64,000 bases of DNA from Deltaproteobacteria bacterium. GTDB taxonomy: Bacteria > Myxococcota_A > UBA796 > SXON01. The notes beneath the pieces were generated by a model that was given only the letters and a program-made list of their open reading frames with translations, did no database searches and was not told the DNA's origin. A program made the translations under genes and the position numbers. Shown in pieces: positions 24,780 through 35,400 of the stretch. The DNA lies in the NCBI GenBank assembly GCA_947490345.1, contig CANLGL010000013.1:1-64000 (forward strand), given 5' to 3'. Each line of letters begins with the position of its first letter. Within the stretch, counting starts at the first letter, position 1.

Positions 24780-25873
24780 GGCTGCCCTCCGGCATCAAAG
24801 AGAATCGAGAACGAGACGTGCCCGGGCTTTTCGCTCGAGACGATCTGGGCGATGCGGCGCAGTACCCCAGGGGCACGCTCACCAAAGCGCTTCTTGAACG
24901 CCGCCTTGGGCTCCAAGACCAGCGCGAAGAAGGTCGTGGGCGCGCGGCCGGGCTCGACCAGGAAGTGACCGGCCGGCTCGTTGCGCATGTACCTTGCCTC
25001 GACGGTCGGCCCCCCCGCGAGCGTGCTGCGACCGAGCGTGAAAGCGTTCGGTGCACGAGTCTCGGCGACGCGGACGGGCGCGGCGGTCAGGACCCGAATC
25101 ATCTCCTCCACCCCCGCGACCGTGCCACGGGTGCGGTACAACCGGATGGCCCGGCGCACCAGCTCACGTTGCTGGTGGATCGGTAGCGAACTATCGAGGG
25201 GAAAGCTGACCCAACTGGCGATCCACGGCAAGAAGCGCGGGTCCGTTGCGATCGGGTCGATGAGCTGCGGGATGCCGTCGACCCGATCGGTGATCGTGGT
25301 CATCACATGCTGGAAGATCGCCAGAAACCGGCGGAGCGCCTCGGCGTTGAAAGCCTGGAGCTCCGTGCCCTGGACCGCCTGGGGCTGACCCCACGTTTGC
25401 GCGGAGACCTCGTCGGCACGGACGACGTCGCGCCGCTGCGCCGGGACGGCACCTTGGTATAGACCAGGAAGAAAGCGTAGATAGCCACGAACCGGCACGT
25501 GAAGGATGATGCGATCGCGCGCGCCGAGCGCCCCGGGAGGGCGGCCGTCAGGGGTCACCACCTCGGCGTGGATGGAGACCAATTCCTCAGGCGTGTAGTG
25601 CGAGGCCGGAGAGCCGTCCGGGAGCAGGCGAATCGACCGGATGAAGAGCGGCTCGCCACCCGCGGCCGTCTCGACCTCGATGGAGCGGACGCAGCCCACT
25701 CGCTCGCCGCGCAGGGCCTCTACGAGGCGGTATCCCACGGGGTTTCCGAGGTGGCGGTTGAGGTAGACCTGGGCGTCGCGGACGGGGTAGCCGATGCGGA
25801 CGACGTCCTCGAGGTACCGGAAGTCGGACGCTCCGCGACCAGGAGTGGTGGTGCGCGCGAGCGCTCGGGTCAT
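24776..25873 (-). CDS. Phage tail protein I-like (TIGR02242-type)
   Basis: 365 aa from the ATG at 25873, which overlaps the stop of the baseplate J gene (ATGA). The recognisable block is LPWIASWVSFPLDSS, then RELVRRAIRLYRTRGTVAGV, diagnostic of the tail-protein domain found in contractile tail/eCIS clusters and related to P2 gpI. In contractile machines this protein joins the baseplate wedge to the tail fibres. N- and C-terminal extensions of about 170 and 90 residues are beta-rich. Confidence 0.8.
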   Translation of the reverse strand: MTRALARTTTPGRGASDFRYLEDVVRIGYPVRDAQVYLNRHLGNPVGYRLVEALRGERVGCVRSIEVETAAGGEPLFIRSIRLLPDGSPASHYTPEELVSIHAEVVTPDGRPPGALGARDRIILHVPVRGYLRFLPGLYQGAVPAQRRDVVRADEVSAQTWGQPQAVQGTELQAFNAEALRRFLAIFQHVMTTITDRVDGIPQLIDPIATDPRFLPWIASWVSFPLDSSLPIHQQRELVRRAIRLYRTRGTVAGVEEMIRVLTAAPVRVAETRAPNAFTLGRSTLAGGPTVEARYMRNEPAGHFLVEPGRAPTTFFALVLEPKAAFKKRFGERAPGVLRRIAQIVSSEKPGHVSFSILFDAGGQP

Positions 25874-28800
25874 TCGCCGTCCTCGGTGCGGACGCGAACG
25901 CGGCGCACCTCGAAGAGGTCGCATTCGGCCAGGACAATCTCCGCGACGCCCTCACCCTCTTCCCAACCGGGGACGCCACGCCGACGCTTGTCGCCTGAGA
26001 CGTCGAACAGCTGCACGTCGATCACATGACGCACGTCGGGAATATCCGCCACCATCCGTGCAAAGTCCTGCCCGTACACCGTGCCGCGGAAGGGCCAGCC
26101 CGTGCCGTCGAGCCCGCCGACGTAGGGATCGAGGAAGGCCTCGACCCAGCGCTGGGCGGCCTCGCGCACGGCAAGCAGGTTTGCGTTGGGGCGTAAGCGC
26201 AGCGTCACGCTCAGATCGATCGGCAAGAAGGACGCCAAGCGAACGACCGGAGTCACATTGATGAGGCAGCGCCGCTTCAGATAGCCCTGAACGTGATCGC
26301 GGAGCCCGGTGCCGAGGAGCGGATCGGGGAGCGATTCGCCCTCGCGGCGGCGCGGAAGGATCACGACTTCGACCAGGCCGTCGCCGCCCATCTTGCCGTC
26401 GCACGACGCGCGGGCAACCTCGCCGCTGGCCTCCTGCGCGATGATCGAGAAGTCGGTCTGCGTCACCGCACGGTCGCGACTGGTGAGCAGGCTCGGCGCC
26501 CGACGGATGATCTCGTCGATGGTCTCTGCGTCGCGACCACCGGAGGCGGGCAGCAGGTTCTCGGCCTTGACCGAGTCGGCGTAGCCTTCGATCACGTTGA
26601 TGTCGCCGGCGGCGACGTTGCCGCGCGCCCCGGGGACCACGCGGTAGAGGTCGACCACCACGTTCGCCGAGCCCACGGGCAGCATCTTTCCACGGATGCC
26701 GTTGCCGAAGGTGAGCGTGCCCTCGGTGGCGTCCACCACGAATGTCCGGTCGTCCTTGCCGGCGGTCAACAGGGCGCCGTCGTCGACGCGCACCCACTGC
26801 TCGCGGTTGCCGTCGGCATCCTCGACGTAGACGACGATGTCCGGGAAGGTCTCCGTGCGCGCGAAGAGCGCCCGTTCATGCTCCAGCTCGTGCAGGAAAA
26901 TCGGCGCATGGCGAAGCTGCACGCTCTGGCCGGGAACGCCCAGGCCCGAGAATCGTTCGGTCCGGACCGTGACCAGGTTCACGACCTCGACCGTGTTGAG
27001 CAGGATGTGGGTCACCGGCGGCATCTGCGGCAGGCGATCCACCGTCGTTCCCGCGGGGAGGCTGAAGCGGGCGCGCAGCCAGAAGCCGTCGGGACCGCTG
27101 GCCGGCGGCTCGGGAAGGGGGAACTCCAACGTTCCGGTGCCCGTGAGCTGGTACGGCCGCGTGGCGCCCTCGCCGGGTCCGTGGAGCCGGCGCCAGACAA
27201 ATCGGCCGAAGGCCTGGGCTTCGAGCATTTCCCATTGCACCTCGACGCCGTCGGGCAGATACGCCTCGCCGCGGGTGCGAACGTGCACGACGTGGCGGGC
27301 CCCGCGGGGGAGCGCCTTGTCGAACTGGAGGTAGAGCGCCTGGTTTTCTTCCTTGATCTCCACGAAGGGGAAGAAGGGGTAGAACTCCCCGAGGCGGCCG
27401 ACCGCGCGGGTGAGGGCGCGCGTAAGGCGGGGATTCTCAGGTCGATCGTCGACCTGTGCCATGCGCGGGCCCGGCATCGGCTGATCGTAGGTCTTCGCGC
27501 CGACCGCCGACTGCACACCGAGGCGAACCGCCAGGATCTTGGGGACGATGGGGTGCTGTACTTTCTTCTCGTCCTGCCCGGTGAGCGAGGCTTTTACGAG
27601 CTCGAAGCGGAGCCAGGTGCTCTCCCGGCCGTCGATCTCGTGGCGCGCCAATCCCTTGAGCTGGGCCTTCGGGTCGAGCAGCAGCGTGATGGTCCGTGGC
27701 CCCGTAGCGCGCGCCTTCTTGTCGCCCGAGGTGCCGTCGAGATCTGCAAAGGTGAAGCTGGTGTAGATCTTGTTTTCCGACCAAACGACCCGCCAGTTGT
27801 CATCGGCCCGGTAGGTGAGCTGAAGCAGGTACAGCTCGGTAGGCTCCGGAATGACCGTGCCGTTCATCTCGAAGACCACGTCGAGCTCGACGACCACCGG
27901 CTCTTGCTTACGATTCTCGAAGAGATCGCTGCCGATGTAGAACTTCCGCCCGATGGTCGGCGGCATCATCGCTGCGAGTTGGAAGGGCGACCACGGCCCT
28001 TCGTCCACGAGCAGCGGCTCCAATCGACGCGGGTCGTCACCGCAGAAGAGCGACAGCTCAATCGGGCGGACCCAGACGAGCTCCAGCTCCAGCTCCGGGA
28101 TGAAGCCCTGGAGGAACACCGTCTCGATCCGCTCGGCGCGCAGGTTGTAGCCGTCGGTGGACATGTCGGTCAGCGGGCCGGTGATGAGCACGACCGTGCC
28201 CTCGGTGCGCACGCGCTCCCGGGGAATCTCCTCCCACCCCTCGCCGCGCCGATAGTACCAGCGGTAGCGCGGCAGATAGCCGTTGCGGCCGGCCGGAACC
28301 CCGCGATCGACCAAGGCAAAGCGGATGACCCAGCCGCCCCGGATCGGGGGGACGTCCTGAAGGAAAAGCTCCAGGGTGCGGCCGGTGGCGCGCACTTCCC
28401 AGTTGTTGATCGGGCGCTCTTCGCCGCCGCGGTCGTCGCGCCAGGTGATCTCCAGGTCCTGGAGCATCCGCCCGGCCAGCCAGCGCTCATAGTCGAGCCG
28501 GCCGCGGACCCACCACGTCGTGTTCGCCACAGGCTCGGGGAGCGCGAACGGAGTGTTGGCGCCGAAGTGATCGACGGTGGTGATGCCCGGGAGCGCCGAG
28601 ACGATCGTGGTTTCGGGGAGGCCGAGGCTCTCCTCGGGATCGAGGTCGGTCGTGACCGGCACCCAGCCGCCGTCGCTGGGGTATTCCCACTGGAAGAAGG
28701 CGGCGACGCTGAGGTTGTCGCCGTCCGGCGTGCTGCGCCGCACCCGGAGCCGGCCGAGCGGACGTTCGCCGTCCGGCTCAATGTTCATCAACCGAAAGTC

Positions 28801-29382
28801 TTCGTGGCTGACGTAGAGGAACTGGTCCGGCGTGTAGGCGTCGGGCCCAAAATCGATTGGATCAAGCTCGAAGAGATCGACGCCCCGGCCCCCTCCGAAA
28901 AGCAGCGCGCTGGGATTGTCCCGCAGGTTGGAGAACGGAATTTCCCGGACCGCGGGGCGCTGACCGCCCCGAACCGCCATGATCCGCGTGATCGTGGCCG
29001 AGTGGACCGAGAGACCGGCAACGGTCACGAAGTCGACCGCCGTGGAGTCTTCGCGTTGGCGCGTGGCGCAGCGTGCGTAGGGCGGCAGGTCGAGGCCGCC
29101 GTCGCCGCGCAGCGTCAGGGTCACCGGTGCAGAGGCGGGACGCGCGCCCTTCCGCGTTTCGCCGATGAAATTGAGGAAGTGGATGTAGGTCTTGTCCGGC
29201 ACCTGGTTGAGCCGGAAGATCACCATCTCCGTCATCCACGCGAAGAGCTGGACCAGGGTCATGCCTGGGTCGGCATCCGAGAGGTTGGTCCACTCCGGCG
29301 TGTACTGAGGGATCAGCGCGCGGGCTTCGCGGAGGAGGTCCTCGTAGCGACGGTCGTCGAGGTTCGGTGGGCGGATCGGCAT
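25870..29382 (-). CDS. Baseplate J-like assembly protein (large form)
   Basis: 1170 aa. The start is characteristic of putative baseplate assembly proteins of TIGR02243 type (LIPQYTPEWTNLSDADPGMTLVQLFAWMTEMV). Later blocks include LTFGNGIRGKMLPVG and ASGGRDAETIDEIIRRAPSLLTSRDRAVTQTDF, the gpJ/gp47 core. In contractile injection systems this protein forms the baseplate wedges around the spike. It is followed by tail protein I and the 313-aa protein in a coupled run. It starts 44 bp after the giant FG-GAP gene on the same strand. No tube, sheath, gp25-like, LysM or spike gene is in the window. Confidence 0.85.
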   Translation of the reverse strand: MPIRPPNLDDRRYEDLLREARALIPQYTPEWTNLSDADPGMTLVQLFAWMTEMVIFRLNQVPDKTYIHFLNFIGETRKGARPASAPVTLTLRGDGGLDLPPYARCATRQREDSTAVDFVTVAGLSVHSATITRIMAVRGGQRPAVREIPFSNLRDNPSALLFGGGRGVDLFELDPIDFGPDAYTPDQFLYVSHEDFRLMNIEPDGERPLGRLRVRRSTPDGDNLSVAAFFQWEYPSDGGWVPVTTDLDPEESLGLPETTIVSALPGITTVDHFGANTPFALPEPVANTTWWVRGRLDYERWLAGRMLQDLEITWRDDRGGEERPINNWEVRATGRTLELFLQDVPPIRGGWVIRFALVDRGVPAGRNGYLPRYRWYYRRGEGWEEIPRERVRTEGTVVLITGPLTDMSTDGYNLRAERIETVFLQGFIPELELELVWVRPIELSLFCGDDPRRLEPLLVDEGPWSPFQLAAMMPPTIGRKFYIGSDLFENRKQEPVVVELDVVFEMNGTVIPEPTELYLLQLTYRADDNWRVVWSENKIYTSFTFADLDGTSGDKKARATGPRTITLLLDPKAQLKGLARHEIDGRESTWLRFELVKASLTGQDEKKVQHPIVPKILAVRLGVQSAVGAKTYDQPMPGPRMAQVDDRPENPRLTRALTRAVGRLGEFYPFFPFVEIKEENQALYLQFDKALPRGARHVVHVRTRGEAYLPDGVEVQWEMLEAQAFGRFVWRRLHGPGEGATRPYQLTGTGTLEFPLPEPPASGPDGFWLRARFSLPAGTTVDRLPQMPPVTHILLNTVEVVNLVTVRTERFSGLGVPGQSVQLRHAPIFLHELEHERALFARTETFPDIVVYVEDADGNREQWVRVDDGALLTAGKDDRTFVVDATEGTLTFGNGIRGKMLPVGSANVVVDLYRVVPGARGNVAAGDINVIEGYADSVKAENLLPASGGRDAETIDEIIRRAPSLLTSRDRAVTQTDFSIIAQEASGEVARASCDGKMGGDGLVEVVILPRRREGESLPDPLLGTGLRDHVQGYLKRRCLINVTPVVRLASFLPIDLSVTLRLRPNANLLAVREAAQRWVEAFLDPYVGGLDGTGWPFRGTVYGQDFARMVADIPDVRHVIDVQLFDVSGDKRRRGVPGWEEGEGVAEIVLAECDLFEVRRVRVRTEDGE

Positions 29383-29426
29383 CGAGCTCAGCGGCGGAAG
29401 GCGAGGGTATCATGCAGCGAGGGGAG

Positions 29427-32400
29427 CTACAGCCCCTCTGGCGAGTAGATGCCCACCCCGCCGCCGCCGTAGCCGGACAGGAGAGCGCCACCGGTGAGCA
29501 CCTCCGCGAGCCCGTCGTTGTCGAGGTCGATGAGGCCCACGGAGCCGCCGATTCCAGCGTCCACCGAGGTGTCGCTGAAGACGGCGGCGCAGCCCGTCGT
29601 GTCGTCGAGCGCACCAGCCACGAGCGGTCCGGTGAACAGCCAGGCGCCACCGCCGACGGCCGCGTCCGGGGCGCCGACGAGCAGGTCGTGCTCCCCGTCC
29701 TGGTTCACGTCACCGCCGCCGGCGAGGCTGTAGCCCAACAGGCCGTCGGTGTAGGTCCCGGTGATCGTCACGTCGAATTCGGTGATGGTCTCGGCGCCGT
29801 CGAGTGGGCCGAAGTGCACGTACGCGTAGCCGCCGGCGTCGTTCGGGGCACCGATGGTGATGTCCACGTCGCCATCCCCGTCCAGGTCTGAGCTGACGTC
29901 CACAGCCCACCCGAAGTAGCTCCGCGTGGTGTTGACGCCGCCGGTCGCGTCGCTGGCGTCGAGGCTGGTGCCCGTCGTGCCGCCGTCGAACTGGTACAGG
30001 TCGCCGTACCCCGGCTGCCCCGCGAACAGCTCGTCGACGCCGTCGCCGTTGACGTCGCCGGAGGCCCAGATCGACCCCGAGGACAGGTCGATGAACACGT
30101 CGTCGGCGGCGGTCGCGGTACTGGGTCCCGCCGTGATCGGCCCGAATTCCAAGTAGGTGTCCCCATTGGACTTCGCCCAGAGCAGGTCGTCCGCACCGTC
30201 GTCGTCGTAGTCCAGGGTGATGACGGAGTAGCCACCGTATTCGCTGTTCAACGCGCCGTAGCGCTCGGCCCAGGCGTCGTCCTCCTGGTGCTCGCGTTCG
30301 AACGGGGCGAGGAAAACGTAGGAGTATCCACGGTTGCTACCCGCGGTGTCGGACTCGTACGACGAGACGACAAGGTCGTCCAGACCGTCGCCGTCCAGGT
30401 CGCCGCGGCTCCAGATGCCGTTGACCATGTCGTCCTCGGCCTCGGCGTGGACCCCCAGGAGGCCGAAGTCGTCGACGCTGCCCACCCCGACTGGCAACCC
30501 GGCGATCAAGAGGGCGGCGCCGTAGCCCGACCCGGCCGGGGCCAACCGATCGGCCACCCAGGCCTCCGGGACCCCGTCCCCGTCGCTGTCTCCGCCCGTC
30601 GCGAGCTTCCAGCCGAGCTGGTCGGCGCTCTCGACCGAGTAGATCAGCGCGTAGGCGTCCTCGACGGGGATCGTGCCGTCGAGCGCGCAGCCGTCGGCGG
30701 TCCCGTCGCAGTCCTGATCGATGCGGTCACCGCAGACCTCGCGGCGCGAGGGGTTGATGTCGCTGTTGGAGTCGTTGCAGTCCCCTGCCTCCTCCACCTG
30801 CCCGAACTCGGCGTCACAGCCGGTCCTCGCGTATTCGGTGCCGGCGTACCCGTCGCCGTCGGCGTCGGTGTACCAGCTCGTGGCCCCCACGGTGCTGCCG
30901 TCGTCGAGGTCGTCGGCGGCGCCGTCGCAGTCTTCGTCGATGTCGCGAGTGTCACACGTCTCCTTGGCGTCGGGGTTGATGTCGGCGTCACTGTCGTCAC
31001 AGTCGCCGCCGACGTCCACGTAGTCGCCGCCGTCGCTGTCGCAGCGCGGGACCGCGGCGCCGCCGCCGAAACCGTCGCCGTCGTCGTCCGCATACCAGAG
31101 GGTGGGGTCACTCAGGTTGGGGTCGTCTTCATCGATCAGCTCGTCGCAGTCCTCGTCGATTCCCCCGCAGACCTCCACGCTGCCGGGAAACACGCCCGGG
31201 GCCTCGTCGTCGCAGTCGTCACCCGCCGCCACGAAGCCTTCGCCGGGCTTGCAGGACGGGTCGTGGTTGTCGGGGTCCCCATGCCCGTCTTCATCCTGAT
31301 CGCGGAAGTAGGTCGTGGGATCGGTGACGTCGTCGTCATCGTCGTCGCGCTTTCCGTCGCAGTCTTCGTCGAGCTTGGAGTCGTCGCACCGCTCGCCGCC
31401 GCCGGGATGGATCGTGGCGTCCGCGTCGTCGCAGTCCTCGTCCCCGACAAAGCCGTCGCCGTCGGCGTCGACGAAGCCGCCGCATCCGAGGATTGAGCCC
31501 ACGATCGCGGTCCCGGCGGCCGCCACGCGCCCGCGGCGACGGAGCGCCGCCACCACGCCGAGTCCCGCCAACCACAGCGGACTGGCCGCGCCACTGGCGC
31601 AGCCGCAGCCCTCCTTGAACAGCTCGTCGAGCAGGTTGGGCTCGCCGGTGTCGCCGGTGTCGCCGGTGTCGGAGCACCCGCCGGTCACCTCAGGGTCGGT
31701 GTCGGCGCAGTCCTCGCCGCTGGGCACGCCGTCGCCATCCTGGTCGGAGTCGTTGCCGTCGCAGTCCTGGTCGATCCCGTCGTACCAGACCTCGTCAGCG
31801 TCGGTGTGGATGCTCGCGTCGGCGTCATCACAGTCGAAGCCGCCGCCACCCTCGATCCGCTCGCCGTCGCCATCGGCGTCGTACTCGGCCGCCGGGTCGC
31901 AGCTGGTGGCTTCGCCATCGTACGGATCGTTCGCGGCGCCAGGATTCACCTCGGCATCCGCATCGTCGCAGTCGTCGCCGCCCGACTCCACCGAGTCGTA
32001 GCCATCGCCATCGGCGTCGTAGTCGGAGTCGCCGGCGCAGTCGCCGTCGATGCCGTCGTAGGCGTACTCGGTGCCGCCGGGGAAGGCCTCGGCGTCCTCA
32101 TCGTCGCAGTCGTCGCCCCCGTACGCATCGGAGTCGTGGCCATCACCATCGGCGTCGTAGTCGGAGTCTTCTTTGCAGTCGGCGTCGAGGCCGTCGTAAG
32201 CCTCATCGGGAGCGTAGGGATGCACGTCGTCGCGGGTGTCGTCGCAGTCGCGATCGTCGGCGACGTAGCCAGCATCGGCCTCACAGGTCCACGCGCCGTT
32301 GGCGGCGTCGCCGTAGCGGTCCCCATCGAGATCGGCGTACCACGCCCGGCCATCGAGCACCGTCGCGTCGGTGTCGTCGCAGTCATCAGCGCCGCCGACG

Positions 32401-35400
32401 TACCCGGTGGGCGCGGCACAGTCGGCGACCGAAGCGGTGCCCCCGAAGCTGTCGCCGTCGGCGTCGATGTACCAGGCAGTGGTGGCGATGCCGTCGTCGG
32501 ACACGCCATCGCAGTCGTCGTCCGCGTCGTTGCAGGACTCCGTCGCGCCCGGCGAGACGGTGGCATCGGCGTCGTCGCAATCGCCTGAGGCCGCGGCGTA
32601 CCCGCTCGGGAGCGAACAGTTCGCCACGGCGCTGGAGCTCAACCCGTAGCCGTCGCCATCGCCGTCGTAGTAGTAGTTGGTGGTCACGCCCTCGTCGGCG
32701 GTCCCGTCGCAGTCGTCGTCGACGCTGTTGCAGGTCTCGCTCTCGCCGGGGTTGACGGTGGCGTCGGCGTCGTCGCAGTCGGTGTCGTCGCCGACGTAGC
32801 CGGTGGGCGCAGAGCACGAATCAGTCGCGATCGCTGCGTCGCCGTATCCGTCGACATCGGCATCCGCGTACCAGGTCGTGGTCACGCCTTCGTCGGTGCC
32901 GCCGTCGCAGTCGTCGTCGACGCTGTTGCAGGTCTCGAGCACACCGGGGTGCACAAAGCCGCTGGTGTCGTCGCAATCGGTGCTGAGCGCCGACCACGCG
33001 GAGGAGGCCGAGCAGGCCACCATCGTGAGCGCCGTGCTGCCGTAGCCGTCGCCGTCGGCGTCGGTGTACCAGGTGGGCGCGTCGATGGCGGAGGCCTCGT
33101 CGGTGGTGCCGTCGCAGTCGTCATCGGTGCCGTCGCAGGTTTCGGACGCGCCCGGGTAGGCGGTGGCGTCGCTGTCGTCGCAGTCGGTGCTGAGCGAAAC
33201 CCAGCCGGCCGTCACGGTGCAGTAGCGCTCGGTCGTCGCGAGCGCGCCATAGCTGTCCCCATCAGCGTCGCGGTAGTAGAGCGTCCCGTCGGTGGCGCCG
33301 GCTTCGTCGATGCTGCTGTCGCAGTCGTCGTCAGTAGCATTGCAGGTCTCGCTGGCGCCCGGGTTGACGGCAGCGTCCGTGTCGTCGCAGTCGGTGCTGG
33401 ACGCGACGTAGCCGGAAGGGCCGGTGCAGGCGGCGGTACCGCCAGTTGCCGCGCCGTACCCGTCGCTGTCCGCGTCCGGGTACCAGGTGGGGATCGACTC
33501 GTCGATGTGGCCGTCGCAGTCGTTGTCGAGGCCGTCGCAGAGCTCGGACTCGGCGGGGCTGACGTCGGCGTCCGCGTCGTCGCAGTCCTCCCAGGCGTAG
33601 TAGCCGTCCCCGTCGCCATCGGTGAGCGAGTAGACGTAGGCGCGCTCGGCCTGGTAGGCGGTGACCAGGAGCTCGTCGCGACCGTCGTTGTCGACGTCGC
33701 CGGCGCTGCCGACCTCCGCCCCGTAGTAGCGGTCCGGCACGTCACTGGTGAGCGTGAACTCCGGGCTGGAGGCGAGGCCGGTGACGCCGCCCAGAAAGAC
33801 CATCGCCGCCCCGTCGCCGTCGACGTTGACGTCCAACAGCCCACTGCCCACCGCGAAGTCGTCGAAGCCGTCGTCATCGAAGTCGCCGCCCTTGCGGATC
33901 GGCGAGCCGAGAGCGGCGGAGGCCTCGCCCCCGTCCACGGTCCAGTCCGGCGCCGTCGCGGGCCCGGTCGAGCTGCCGTAGAAGGCCATGACCCGGCCTT
34001 CGTTGGTGAGCGTGGCCGAGTAGCCGGGACAGCCGACGGCGAAGTCGTCGTAGCCGTCGGCATCGACGTCGCCGAGCCCGGTCACGCCGTAGCCGCACTG
34101 CACGTTGCGGACGCCACCGACCACCGACCAGTCGGCGGTGCTGCTGAGGCCGCCCGTCGCGCCGAGGTAGACGAAGGCCGCGCCTTCACCGGCCAGGGTG
34201 TCCTCGTAGTTGTACGCGCCCGCCAGAAGTTCGCCGAAGCCGTCCCCGTCGACGTCGCCCGCGGCGGCCACCGCCACCCCGAAGTAGGCGCTGTCGACGT
34301 TGGACTCCAGCGTGATGGTGGCGGTGGTCGAAGGGCCGGACGCGCTCCCGTGGTACACGACGACTGCGCCCTCGTTGGTCTGGCCGTTGTCGTACTGGGT
34401 CGTGCCCGCGGCCACCTCGTCGTAGCCGTCGCCGTTGACGTCGCTGAGGATCGCGACAGACGCGCCGAGGTACATGCTCGTGGAAGCACCCGAAAAGATG
34501 GTTCCGACCGCGGTGGACAGGCCCGAGGCCGAGCCAGACTTGAGATAGACGGCGCCGCGCGAGGAGCTGTAGGAGGTGTAGCCGCCGATGAGCAGGTCGT
34601 CGTACCCGTCGCCGTTGGTGTCGCCGCTGGCGCTGATCACGGTGCCAAACGAGCTGCCGCCGGCGTAGGTGCCCGCGACGGTGGTGTCGATGCCGTCGGC
34701 GGTGCCGCCGAACCAACTGACGATCGCCGAGCTGGCCGATCCGATCGCGACGTCATCGTAGCCGTCGGCGTCGAAGTCCGCGCCGCCGGCGGCGATCTCG
34801 GCCCCGAAGTAGGTGACCGTCGAGGCAAGTGTCGCGACAGTGGGGCTCCGCCGGGTGGCGCCGTCGGGGCCGCCGACCAGCATCCAGGCGCGCGCAAGGT
34901 TGCCACCCACCAAAACGTCTACGAAGCCGTCCCCATCTATGTCACCGCCGCCGAGGCTGGTGCCGAAGTACGCGGCATTCTCGGGGCCGTCAACCGTAGA
35001 GCTGGCCGTGGTCGCCAAGCCGGTGGACGAACCCGAGAAGATGCGGACCGCCCCTGAGGTGGTCCCGACCCGCGCTTCGCCGTAGCTCGCGACAGCGAGG
35101 TCATCGTAGCCGTCGTCGTCGATGTCGCCGGGGCCGATCAGCGCGTTGCCGGCAAAGGCGCTGGTGGCGTCGGGCTCGAAGGTCCACGCGGCGCTGCTCG
35201 CCAGGCCGCTGGCCGAGCCGTGGTAGACCCAGACCTTGCCTTCGCTGGTGTGGCCGTTGTCGTAGCCGGTGGCCCCCACCGCGAGGTCGTTATAGCCGTC
35301 GCCGTTGACGTCCCCGGCACCGGTGACGGACGAGCCCAGGCCGCCGGAGGTCTGGTCGCTGTCGACCGACCAGCTTGCGGTCGCGCTCGGGCCGGCCGCG

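Noticed and set aside
26293-29448. 1051-codon open frame on the plus strand
   Set aside because: Shadow of the baseplate J gene caused by high GC; no family motif and no ribosome site.
32949-35057. 702-codon open frame opposite the FG-GAP giant
   Set aside because: The repeats of the real gene keep this frame open; it reads as Val/Ala/Gly-rich noise.
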